DNA from: an uncultured Clostridia bacterium
Lineage (GTDB): Bacteria; Bacillota; Clostridia; Christensenellales; UBA1242
DNA length: 5,927 nucleotides
Reading direction: 5' to 3'
Assembly: GCA_947589615.1 (NCBI GenBank)
Contig: CANQBU010000077.1
Span: 1 to 5,927, forward strand
Shown: piece by piece, positions 1-5,927 of the stretch
How the letters are laid out: each line of letters begins with the position of its first letter
Numbering within the stretch: the stretch's first letter is position 1
Translations under genes and position numbers: made by a program
The notes under the pieces: generated by a model
Seen by the model: only the letters and a program-made list of their open reading frames with translations
Told to the model about the DNA's origin: nothing
The model's database searches: none

Positions 1-1710
1 ATCACAATCAAAGCAAGAGAAAGAGTAAATAATATCGTGGTTGCTACAAGCGAAATTGGGAATGTTTCAAATACTGTTCAAACATTATATACTAATTATG
101 CGGAATCTAAAGAGACCTCAGTTTATGGGCAAAAATATTATATAACCATTTCTCCAAGCACCGTTGTAGATGCCACGGGGAAATATAAAATTTCTCTTGA
201 ATGGTTGGAGGCAGGCGGAGTTGTCGCCGAAGGCTGCCCTGTTGAAGTTTGGTTCCAAGATGTGACGCAGGCTAACGAATGGCGCAAAGTGAACTTTATT
301 CAATCAAATAATGGATATGAAACAAGTGATGAATATTATATCAATGCTAAAAATGTCTATATAAAGGCGTCAGATACATTGACGGAACAAGCAGTCGAAA
401 GACTTTCAATGACATTTACAAGCATTGATAATACTGATATTAGTACTACATTTAATCTCCGCCTTGTTCGAAGCGTATCTCTAGGCGGCTTTACATTTGA
501 AAATGCAGATATAAAAATTGATTCAAGCGAAAATGAAGGCAATGTGGTTGTTAAGAAAGAATTTACAATTGAAGGGCAATCGGATATTGATGGACTTTAT
601 ATTATAAACAATTCAAATGCCGTGGTTTTTGATAATATAAGAAAGGTAAGCAACACAAAGGATACGGTAACATTTGAATTAGCAGTAAGCCTAAAATCAT
701 CAAGCTATGGTCTTACTCGAGTGGATACATATCAAATCGCCCATAGGAATGGTTTGGTGACAACTCCATACAAAATTGATATATTCCAGCCTTTAAAATG
801 GGCATCTATTCATTTGAACTCCGCTGAAAATGAATCAAATTCGGTGGTAGATTATGATGTGTCTAGAAAAACATATTCTTCACAGGGAACACTCATTGCA
901 AGCAATGATAATGAAAGTATATCAAAACTCATGCTTCATAATGCTACAACAACTCCGCTTTTATATTATTTCAACTCAGTAAATGGAATTAACGCACAAG
1001 CAGAAATCAGTGTCGGATTCTTTGATTATAATGAAGAAGAGGGAGTTTATCCTTCTGTTGAAGCATTCAAAGATTTAATGAATAGCGACACGGGCTGTAT
1101 GACTATAATCAATCAATCGAAAAATTCTATAAATTACAGTAGTAGGATTGCATCATTTAGCGGTGATTACACTTCTATTGTGACGAAGTCAACGGGATTT
1201 ACTTATGCCGTAATTTCCTTTACTGGAAAAGGTATTAATGATGTTGATGATAATGGAAACTATACATTTGTAAAAATTATTCTAATTGAAAGTTTTGTAG
1301 CCCCAATGGGACTTGAAGTGAGACCAACGAGCAATAGGAACATATCTCTTTACTCTTTGGACAGTTTGGCAACAAGCGATGAGGCATTGACGAAACAAGA
1401 TATAACAATAAGGTTTAGTAAACCTAATATTACCTATCATCAAATTTCAAACTTAGAGTTCGTTTCTAATGCTATGGAAGGGCAAACACCATCTAGTGAC
1501 GGCATGATTGTTACATGGAACAGTGGGAACTATAGTCTTTCAAATATTACTATTACAAAAGACGGGATATCATTTACGATTCTTGCAAATAGCATTTCTG
1601 GAGAATCAAATAACATATTCAGAGATACCCTAGAGGTTCATTACACCGTCACTGATGAAAATGGAAGGGAAGTTTATGGAATATTTACAACCATAGATAT
1701 AGTAATTCGA
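1..1710 (+). other. Array of Ig-like / beta-sandwich segments (residues 1-570)
   Basis: These residues read as several consecutive beta-sandwich segments of roughly 100-170 residues. Likely boundaries, placed by eye, are near residue 160, near 265 (after TTPYKIDIFQPL at 254-265), near 436 (after ESFVAP) and near 570. Each segment has strand-like runs of alternating hydrophobics such as KYKISLEWLEAGG and DTVTFELAVSL, and no helix-rich part is seen. I could not assign a named Pfam family to any of them; the Ig-like label rests on composition, segment size and position beside a GLUG module. The last segment (about 437-570) resembles residues 1630-1740, which supports it being a true domain unit. 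No catalytic residues are recognisable. The boundaries are approximate and the fold is inferred. Confidence 0.5.
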
Positions 1711-4700
1711 AATGCACAGAGAATTGAAAGCTTGGCTTGGGAGAATTATGATGTTGACGGACTATATTTTGAAGTAGGTGATACAAGTCCAAAATACATG
1801 ATTTTAAGCACTGCACCAGCAAACGCAAAGAATAATACAATTGCATATGTAATAACAGACGAACAGGGCAATGTAAATACCACATTTTTATCAATAAATG
1901 ATGCGATTTCCTCGACAACCTTATCTGTTAATCTTTCGGGTGCAATAAGCGAAGGTATGACGGGATATGCCTATATTCTTCCTGCCGATGCTATTTCCAA
2001 TGGTCAAATAAAATATTATACAGCAACAAATGAAACGGCCGGATATGTTGATGTAAATTATCTTGGAAAAGAAATGAGCAGTGGCTTGACCTACTATGAC
2101 TTTTTGGTAAACAGTGGTGCATACTTTATCTCAAATGCGACGGGAAGCACTGAGAAGAGAGTCTCATTTGGCGAAATTCTATTAAGAGTGAAAATAACTG
2201 TTGCAGATGGAAGAAATTTTGATTATGCATACAGAGTTTATGACGCAAAATCATTCATCGCAATGAAAGACCAATTTGTGAATGTTGTTTCAAAATTCTA
2301 CACTATAATGAATAGTTTAGATCTTACAGGTTCAGACTTTAATTCATTTGATGAAATTACTGGAGGAATTCAAGGCAAAACAAGTGATGTAACAATTAAA
2401 TTAGCGGGCAAAAATCTTGCATTCAAAAATAGTGGTGAAATAAGAAATATAACTTTTATTGGATCGGTAGACGCAAATGGTTTTGTCGTAGAAGACAATA
2501 GTTCAAAAATAACGAATGTAACAATTGACGTAAATGGAAGAAGTGCAAGCAAGCTCACTTCAAGCACATCTCAAAATGCTTTTGTTGGTGGCATCGCAAG
2601 CATAAACAAAGGTATTATAGATGGTTCAGCAGTGCTTGGCCTTACAATTAATGCTTCTAATTCGGATTATGTTGGAGGTATTGCTGGCAAAAACGAAGGT
2701 TCGATCTTAAATTCAAGAGTTGAATTTTATAACCTCGAAAATGGCTCCGAAGTTGAGGGTTACACATATTCTTCAAACACCTTTAAAGGTAAAATAGTCG
2801 GTGCAATCGTTGGGCAAATAGGTGTTAATTCGACTATCGACCATACTTTTGCATATGATTATACACTATCGGCGGAGAATTCAGAAAATCATGTTCTCGT
2901 AGGAACAACATTGGGCGCATTTGCCGGTGATTATGAAGGTGAAAACAATGAGAATCCTACTGCAAAGATTAATTATTCTTTTGCAGTGGTCGGCTTGACC
3001 GACGCATATGGCAGACGAGGAGAGTTCTATGACAACACGGACCCCAAAAAGACTGTTCTTTTAACAAACTACTATATTGGATACTATAATAAAACATTAC
3101 TTTTAATCGATGACAGTGAAAACGAGGACGGAGAGATAAATCCAAACTTTGTATCTTCGGGTGAAGGCTTCTTAGAATATGTAAATGATGGCAATCATCA
3201 TCTTAAGGGACTTTATCAAGATGAAAAAGTTGATGATATTGATTATAGTGTAAATAAGTATGAAGAAAATGGCTATTATAAATCACTTCCTGTTGACTCA
3301 ACTAACGGAATAGTGTTCTTCTATAAATTGAAAGATAACTATATAGATTTAAATAGCGCACAGGAAAATGACTTAAATAGATTTAACACCATTTCTCTCG
3401 AACAACTTGTCGGAGAGAAAGTAAGCAAAAATATTATTGTTTCGAGTTCAAAAGTTAATACTGTTAAGGTTATCGGTTCGACATTGCAAATTTTAAATAT
3501 TGGTGATATAGACCTTATATTATCATCGAAAATGGATGTCCAAAATAGCAAGACAATACATATTAAAATTGTTTATGCTATGTCGGAAATGTTATTGTCA
3601 TGGACAGATCGAGGAGGAAACACCGCATATATTTCAGATGATTCAATTGTGTCGATTCAAGAGACAAAATCAAGAGATTATTTTGTAAGTTACTATCGAC
3701 CTCAAGTATATCTTGGTGTATCGGCAAACGGATATGAGTTAAAGACAAATGATATAACCTTAGATGTTGTCAGATCAAGCGAGTCGGGATATCAACAAGT
3801 ATGGGTTGACTGTGAAATTGCAAGCGAGAATACATTTAAAGTAAATGTAAAAGCAGGCGATGAAAAAACGGATTTTGTAGTAAGACCAAAGATATTTGAA
3901 GAGGCTGAATACCAAAAATCAATTAGTGATGAATTTGAGAGAAAATTCTCGATAAATCCAACAAAGGGAGTTATAACATTCTCAATAACAGGTGATAGTA
4001 TTCCTATTACCCCATCTACAAACTCTAGCCTTCAGGTTGAAATAAAAACGACAGCAAAAGATGATAGTGTCTTACCTGTAATTAGTCTTAGGGATGAGCA
4101 ACTCGAATGCGCAAGTGAAATAGACGAAACCCTTTATCATTATCATCTCCCTGGATCAACTCAAAATATAATCGATGTTCTTGTAACACTTGTTGACCAA
4201 AATAGAGATGTTGAGAGCGGCATGTATACATATGTTTATGATGTAAACTTTGCTGTAAGCCCATCATATCGTTCAAGTGTAAGCGAGGATATGGAATTTG
4301 AGGGATATATTCTTTCAACAAGCGGAAACTCAAGTTTAGATGAAGATGACACATTTAAAATCAAATTGACAAAGCAAAAGTTTACAAATATAGACATTAT
4401 AAATAAAACAATTGCAAGTTCAACATACATGCGTGCAGACGGGCTTACAAACTTGGTTTATACTGGCGGGGAACTTTCTACAATTCTCGCACCAGGCAAC
4501 AACTCAATTCTTGAAGTAAGCATAAACCCAGAATTTGCATTCTATGACCATGTAAGTTTGTCTTATAGTGGAACAACTGTTTCAAATGCTGTTTCACTAA
4601 GTGTATTATCATTGACGGATCAATTCGGAAGGATAATTGAAGCAAGCACAAGCACAACGCGTGACAGAGATTATTATATAGAAAGGGCAAGAAGAATAGA

Positions 4701-5927
4701 CGGAGATATTGACACATCAAGATCGAACATGATAATATTCACTCCAACGGCTCAAGAAAAACTTTTAGGAAAATTATTCTTCAAGATTTGGATAAACACC
4801 AATGTAAATAGAGATACAATAATAAAATTTACTGCTACATTCTACGATTCAAACAACAATGCACTTTCTTTTGCAAACTACTATTTGACGGTGAGCTATC
4901 TTAATGAAGCAAGAATCACGATAGATGGTGATACGACTGCATATTTAGCAAAAGGTTCTTCTGCTGATATAAAAATAGAGGTTTTGTTAGATCAAGTTGT
5001 CGACAGTCTTGTTTTGGACGGTGTAGGCTTGCAGGGAATAAGCATGTCAGGACTTGGCACACCAGAGATTGATGAGGTCAGAGGAATAAAGACATATAAT
5101 GCAAAGATTTATGCAAATTTATTCGCAAAGACGGCTGAAGAGACAAATAATACCTTATATGTTCAAGCAACGGTATCGCGAAGACTGAGCAGTTCACCTC
5201 AAAGTGAAATAAAAACCACAATAGCAACAGTAATAATTGTCGACTTTAAAATTGATGCCAACAATATTACAATTGACGGAAGAAATGATGGCGTGCTTAA
5301 TATTTGGCAGGGCGTTCCAAAAGTAATCAATATCGGATACAATTTAATTCCTGAATCTTATATAAATCCAGGAGATGAGGCAAGCGAACGTGCAATTGCC
5401 GATATAATGAAACAACGAAGCATCTTCGAAGAAAACGGATATTATCCACTTAAACAAGACTTAAATTCAAAGAATTATTATATTAACTATAAATATGATA
5501 AAGGAAATTTGAACAGCGAACCATTGACCCTTGCAAATAGATTGTTCTATGTTGAAGGAAATCAAAGGACTCCTATTACAAAAGAAATCGCAAACATGCC
5601 ATTCGAGGTTATAGTAGACGAAAATGACAGCAATTTAATCTCATTCAAAGGTTTGAGAGCACACATGAGCGTAGAATGCGTGCTTGAGACATATGTTTCT
5701 GCAGGCGGGCACACCGAAGTTTATGAAACATTCTTTACTGTATATGTTGAAACATATTCAGACCCAGATGTTCCTCTTCTTATTTCAAATGCTACTGAAT
5801 TTAAGAACTTAGCACCAGTGGACGGACAAGAAATTAAGACAAATGACTATATTTTAATAAATGATATTGTTCTTGAAGATTATGTTCCATTTGACACTTC
5901 ATTAATAAGCAGTTTAGATGGAAATGG
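1..5927 (+). CDS. Giant GLUG-motif and Ig-like repeat surface protein, internal fragment (both ends missing)
   Basis: Frame 1 stays open through the whole window, giving 1,975 codons with no stop; start codon, signal peptide and C-terminal anchor lie outside. The translation is beta-rich throughout, with alternating hydrophobic residues broken by N/D/G/S turns. It has only five Cys (residues 79, 366, 1271, 1370, 1893) and no membrane-spanning stretch. Order of parts: Ig-like array (1-570), lead-in segment (571-750), GLUG beta-helix module (751-1000), Tyr/Asp-rich tail (1001-1129), Big_2-like domain (1130-1196), second beta-sandwich array (1197-1925), start of a second GLUG-type module (1926 on). 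GLUG motifs are known from bacterial surface and adhesin-like proteins, so an extracellular adhesive or structural role is the best inference. No enzyme active site, LPXTG motif or S-layer-homology domain is seen in this piece. Coding on this strand is very secure; function is not. Confidence 0.95.
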   Translation, partial: MTIKARERVNNIVVATSEIGNVSNTVQTLYTNYAESKETSVYGQKYYITISPSTVVDATGKYKISLEWLEAGGVVAEGCPVEVWFQDVTQANEWRKVNFIQSNNGYETSDEYYINAKNVYIKASDTLTEQAVERLSMTFTSIDNTDISTTFNLRLVRSVSLGGFTFENADIKIDSSENEGNVVVKKEFTIEGQSDIDGLYIINNSNAVVFDNIRKVSNTKDTVTFELAVSLKSSSYGLTRVDTYQIAHRNGLVTTPYKIDIFQPLKWASIHLNSAENESNSVVDYDVSRKTYSSQGTLIASNDNESISKLMLHNATTTPLLYYFNSVNGINAQAEISVGFFDYNEEEGVYPSVEAFKDLMNSDTGCMTIINQSKNSINYSSRIASFSGDYTSIVTKSTGFTYAVISFTGKGINDVDDNGNYTFVKIILIESFVAPMGLEVRPTSNRNISLYSLDSLATSDEALTKQDITIRFSKPNITYHQISNLEFVSNAMEGQTPSSDGMIVTWNSGNYSLSNITITKDGISFTILANSISGESNNIFRDTLEVHYTVTDENGREVYGIFTTIDIVIRNAQRIESLAWENYDVDGLYFEVGDTSPKYMILSTAPANAKNNTIAYVITDEQGNVNTTFLSINDAISSTTLSVNLSGAISEGMTGYAYILPADAISNGQIKYYTATNETAGYVDVNYLGKEMSSGLTYYDFLVNSGAYFISNATGSTEKRVSFGEILLRVKITVADGRNFDYAYRVYDAKSFIAMKDQFVNVVSKFYTIMNSLDLTGSDFNSFDEITGGIQGKTSDVTIKLAGKNLAFKNSGEIRNITFIGSVDANGFVVEDNSSKITNVTIDVNGRSASKLTSSTSQNAFVGGIASINKGIIDGSAVLGLTINASNSDYVGGIAGKNEGSILNSRVEFYNLENGSEVEGYTYSSNTFKGKIVGAIVGQIGVNSTIDHTFAYDYTLSAENSENHVLVGTTLGAFAGDYEGENNENPTAKINYSFAVVGLTDAYGRRGEFYDNTDPKKTVLLTNYYIGYYNKTLLLIDDSENEDGEINPNFVSSGEGFLEYVNDGNHHLKGLYQDEKVDDIDYSVNKYEENGYYKSLPVDSTNGIVFFYKLKDNYIDLNSAQENDLNRFNTISLEQLVGEKVSKNIIVSSSKVNTVKVIGSTLQILNIGDIDLILSSKMDVQNSKTIHIKIVYAMSEMLLSWTDRGGNTAYISDDSIVSIQETKSRDYFVSYYRPQVYLGVSANGYELKTNDITLDVVRSSESGYQQVWVDCEIASENTFKVNVKAGDEKTDFVVRPKIFEEAEYQKSISDEFERKFSINPTKGVITFSITGDSIPITPSTNSSLQVEIKTTAKDDSVLPVISLRDEQLECASEIDETLYHYHLPGSTQNIIDVLVTLVDQNRDVESGMYTYVYDVNFAVSPSYRSSVSEDMEFEGYILSTSGNSSLDEDDTFKIKLTKQKFTNIDIINKTIASSTYMRADGLTNLVYTGGELSTILAPGNNSILEVSINPEFAFYDHVSLSYSGTTVSNAVSLSVLSLTDQFGRIIEASTSTTRDRDYYIERARRIDGDIDTSRSNMIIFTPTAQEKLLGKLFFKIWINTNVNRDTIIKFTATFYDSNNNALSFANYYLTVSYLNEARITIDGDTTAYLAKGSSADIKIEVLLDQVVDSLVLDGVGLQGISMSGLGTPEIDEVRGIKTYNAKIYANLFAKTAEETNNTLYVQATVSRRLSSSPQSEIKTTIATVIIVDFKIDANNITIDGRNDGVLNIWQGVPKVINIGYNLIPESYINPGDEASERAIADIMKQRSIFEENGYYPLKQDLNSKNYYINYKYDKGNLNSEPLTLANRLFYVEGNQRTPITKEIANMPFEVIVDENDSNLISFKGLRAHMSVECVLETYVSAGGHTEVYETFFTVYVETYSDPDVPLLISNATEFKNLAPVDGQEIKTNDYILINDIVLEDYVPFDTSLISSLDGN
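1240..1257 (+). other. Possible calcium-binding-type Asp/Asn loop (residues 414-419)
   Basis: The residues DVDDNG fit the D-x-[DN]-x-[DN]-G pattern typical of calcium-coordinating loops in secreted proteins. They lie between two strand-like runs, AVISFTGKG before and YTFVKIILI after. In a protein this rich in Asp, Asn and Gly the match may equally be an ordinary beta-hairpin turn, and no paired loop is seen nearby. The call is tentative. Confidence 0.25.
1711..2250 (+). other. Beta-rich lead-in segment before the GLUG module (residues 571-750)
   Basis: This segment opens with AQRIESLAWENYDVDGLYF, goes through a TAPANA turn and an ITDEQGNV hairpin, and reaches PADAISNGQIKYY (residues 661-673). 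It ends in strand-like runs (GEILLRVKITVADG, then FDYAYRVYDAK) that run directly into the GLUG module. Its first third resembles residues 1741-1790 in position and pattern: a strand, then D-G-x-L/V-x-F/I, then a Y/I-rich strand and a Pro turn. This suggests that each GLUG module is preceded by the same type of domain. The fold is probably Ig-like (invasin or Big type), but the family is not identified. Confidence 0.45.
2584..2634 (+). repeat. GLUG motif 1 (residues 862-878)
   Basis: The residues VGGIASINKGIIDGSAV carry the GLUG signature: V-G-G-I-A, then N-x-G-x-I and a D-G-S turn. The third Gly of the consensus is Ser here (GGIAS instead of GGIAG). It is the first of four consecutive copies in the protein module. 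Confidence 0.75.
2671..2721 (+). repeat. GLUG motif 2 (residues 891-907), best conserved copy
   Basis: The residues VGGIAGKNEGSILNSRV match the GLUG consensus at all its key positions (V-G-G-I-x-G, N-x-G-x-I, N-S). This copy anchors the identification of the whole module. It starts 29 residues after motif 1. Confidence 0.85.
2797..2850 (+). repeat. GLUG motif 3, degenerate (residues 933-950)
   Basis: The residues VGAIVGQIGVNSTIDHTF keep the V-G-x-I-V-G start and the closing I-D strand, but the central N-x-G is lost. It starts 42 residues after motif 2, with a longer Ser/Glu-rich loop between them (NGSEVEGYTYSSNTFKG). Confidence 0.55.
2911..2991 (+). repeat. GLUG motif 4, degenerate with insertion (residues 971-997)
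   Basis: LGAFAGDYEG replaces the usual V-G-G-L-x-G-x-N-x-G. An Asn/Glu-rich insert (ENNENPTAK) comes before a closing strand INYSFAVV, the usual 'I-x-N-S-y-A' ending. It is the last rung of the module that I can recognise. Confidence 0.5.
3001..3387 (+). other. Tyr/Asp/Asn-rich tail after the GLUG module (residues 1001-1129)
   Basis: Known GLUG modules often end in a variable segment with a 'yY' strand. Here TNYYIGYYNKTLLLIDD is followed by the acidic stretch SENEDGEINPN and by further Tyr- and Asp-rich turns (DEKVDDIDYSVNKYEENGYY). There is no clear repeat and no family match by eye. The part is acidic and polar and may cap the beta-helix or act as a linker to the next Ig-like domain. Confidence 0.4.
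3388..3588 (+). other. Bacterial Ig-like (Big_2-type) domain candidate (residues 1130-1196)
   Basis: The order of elements is that of a bacterial Ig-like domain: an entry segment TISLEQLVGEK, then a strand with IIVSSSKVNTVKVIGS, then TLQILNIGDIDLILSS, where the 'tL.i..tGd..l.l.S' pattern is characteristic of Big_2-type repeats, and a final strand TIHIKIVYA. At about 65-70 residues it is close to the usual 75-80. Such domains act as rigid spacers or adhesive units in surface proteins such as intimin and invasin. It follows the GLUG module and precedes a long array of uncertain beta domains. The family assignment rests on pattern only. Confidence 0.5.
3589..5775 (+). other. Second array of divergent beta-sandwich segments (residues 1197-1925)
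   Basis: About 730 residues without a family I can name. Hydrophobic-alternating strands recur, for example DYFVSYYRPQVYLGVSANG, TFKVNVKAG, SSADIKIEVLLDQVVDSLVL and TLYVQATVSRRL, with N/D/S/T-rich turns between them. Three Cys lie here (1271, 1370, 1893), far apart, so no disulfide pairing is evident. The last two segments, about 1630-1740 and 1741-1925, resemble residues 437-570 and 571-750 in order and pattern, including NN-x-L/F turns at 538 and 1717 and a D-G-x-L turn at 587 and 1764. They lead directly into a second GLUG-type entry. Function is not known; spacer or adhesive Ig-like domains are the likeliest reading. Confidence 0.45.
5776..5927 (+). other. Start of a second GLUG-type module, cut by the window end (residues 1926-1975)
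   Basis: The residues LLISNATEFKNLA, DYILINDIVLED, then YVPFDTSLISSLDGNG follow the standard entry of GLUG/beta-helix modules: 'i.t..el..L', 'yyLtnDIdL', 'f.....f.G.lDGNG'. This is closer to consensus than the entry of the first module at residue 751, which has lost the DGNG. The GLUG repeats themselves would lie downstream of the window, so the call rests on the entry pattern only. Confidence 0.6.

Larger units (their letters stand above)
2251..3000 (+). other. GLUG-motif right-handed beta-helix-like module (residues 751-1000)
   Basis: The module opens with an entry pattern usual for GLUG-containing proteins: a short amphipathic stretch (SFIAMKDQF), then FYTIMNSLDLTG, which matches the common 'yyLtnDIDLsg' form, then a Phe/Ile-rich turn and GGIQGK in place of the usual 'LdGnGh'. 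Short beta-helix-like rungs follow: SGEIRNITFIGSV (811-823) and SSKITNVTIDV (834-844). Next come two clear GLUG motifs (862-878 and 891-907) and two degenerate ones (933-950 and 971-997). The GLUG motif (Pfam Glug) is a short G-G-[IL]-x-G-x-N-x-G-x-I-x-[ND]-[SC] repeat found in bacterial surface proteins, including adhesin-like ones. The module most likely folds as a stacked beta-solenoid outside the cell, offering a binding or spacer surface. The ligand is unknown. Confidence 0.75.

Noticed and set aside
118..542. Two minus-strand ORFs of 61 codons (118-303 and 357-542).
   Set aside because: They lie wholly under the long + strand frame, have no domain and no plausible ribosome binding context, and are typical antisense shadows.
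1685..1918. A minus-strand ORF of 77 codons.
   Set aside because: It is entirely antisense to the giant frame. Its Leu/His-rich product mirrors the AT-rich codons of the sense strand and it appears to begin at a TTG codon.
3109..3144. Acidic stretch DSENEDGEINPN as a second calcium-binding loop.
   Set aside because: The spacing of acidic residues does not fit D-x-[DN]-x-[DN]-G (Ser occupies the first position), so an acidic linker is the simpler reading.
2370..3551. Hydrophobic antisense ORFs (2370-2567 and 3339-3551) that could look like small membrane proteins.
   Set aside because: The hydrophobicity comes from reading Asn/Lys/Asp-rich sense codons in reverse; there is no independent support for a gene.
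4088..4720. Several minus-strand ORFs of 64-88 codons, some overlapping each other.
   Set aside because: They are mutually overlapping antisense frames with low-complexity hydrophobic or Leu/His-rich products. No coding signal competes with the + strand frame.
1..5927. Recoding of TGA as Trp, as in Mollicutes, given the low G+C.
   Set aside because: Trp is encoded by TGG throughout and no in-frame TGA occurs in 1,975 codons, so the standard bacterial code suffices.
1..5927. A shift in codon use along the gene, hinting at a mosaic origin.
   Set aside because: GCA makes up about half of Ala codons in the first 400 codons (11 of 22) and about 70% in the last 400 (17 of 24). The counts are too small to separate from chance.
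1..5927. A defence system, CRISPR array, phage element, diversity-generating element or nucleotide-level tandem repeat.
   Set aside because: No direct or inverted DNA repeats of notable length, no noncoding gap and no enzyme motif were seen. The repeats present are diverged protein motifs only.

Overview
The whole window lies inside one protein-coding gene on the + strand. Frame 1 is open from base 1 to base 5927 (1,975 complete codons plus two bases) with no stop codon, and neither the start nor the end of the gene is present. I read every codon of this frame. The other ORFs of 60 to 90 codons all lie on the opposite strand under this frame and look like shadows. There is no intergenic space, so I see no promoter, ribosome binding site, terminator, RNA gene, mobile element, CRISPR array or origin.

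The product is part of a giant, probably secreted or surface-exposed protein. It is rich in Asn, Ser, Thr, Ile, Val, Tyr and Asp, has only five cysteines, and alternates beta-strand-like stretches with polar turns almost throughout. By layout: residues 1-570 are an array of Ig-like or other beta-sandwich segments. Residues 571-750 are a further beta-rich segment leading into the next module. Residues 751-1000 are a right-handed beta-helix-like module carrying GLUG motifs. Residues 1001-1129 are a Tyr/Asp/Asn-rich tail. Residues 1130-1196 resemble a bacterial Ig-like (Big_2-type) domain. Residues 1197-1925 are another divergent beta-sandwich array. From about residue 1926 a second module opens with the same entry pattern as the first GLUG module and is cut off by the window edge.

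The most interesting observation is that the order [Ig-like segment, lead-in segment, GLUG entry] seems to occur twice with an offset of about 1,175-1,190 residues. That suggests a protein built from very large, highly diverged super-repeats of about 3.5 kb each. No catalytic motif is visible, and an adhesive, structural or surface-display role is an inference from the fold type alone.

The organism is probably an AT-rich bacterium (roughly one third G+C by eye) using the standard bacterial code, since Trp is always TGG and no in-frame TGA occurs. The style recalls giant surface proteins of uncultured gut Bacillota (Clostridia-like lineages), but the window holds no phylogenetic marker and this placement is tentative.
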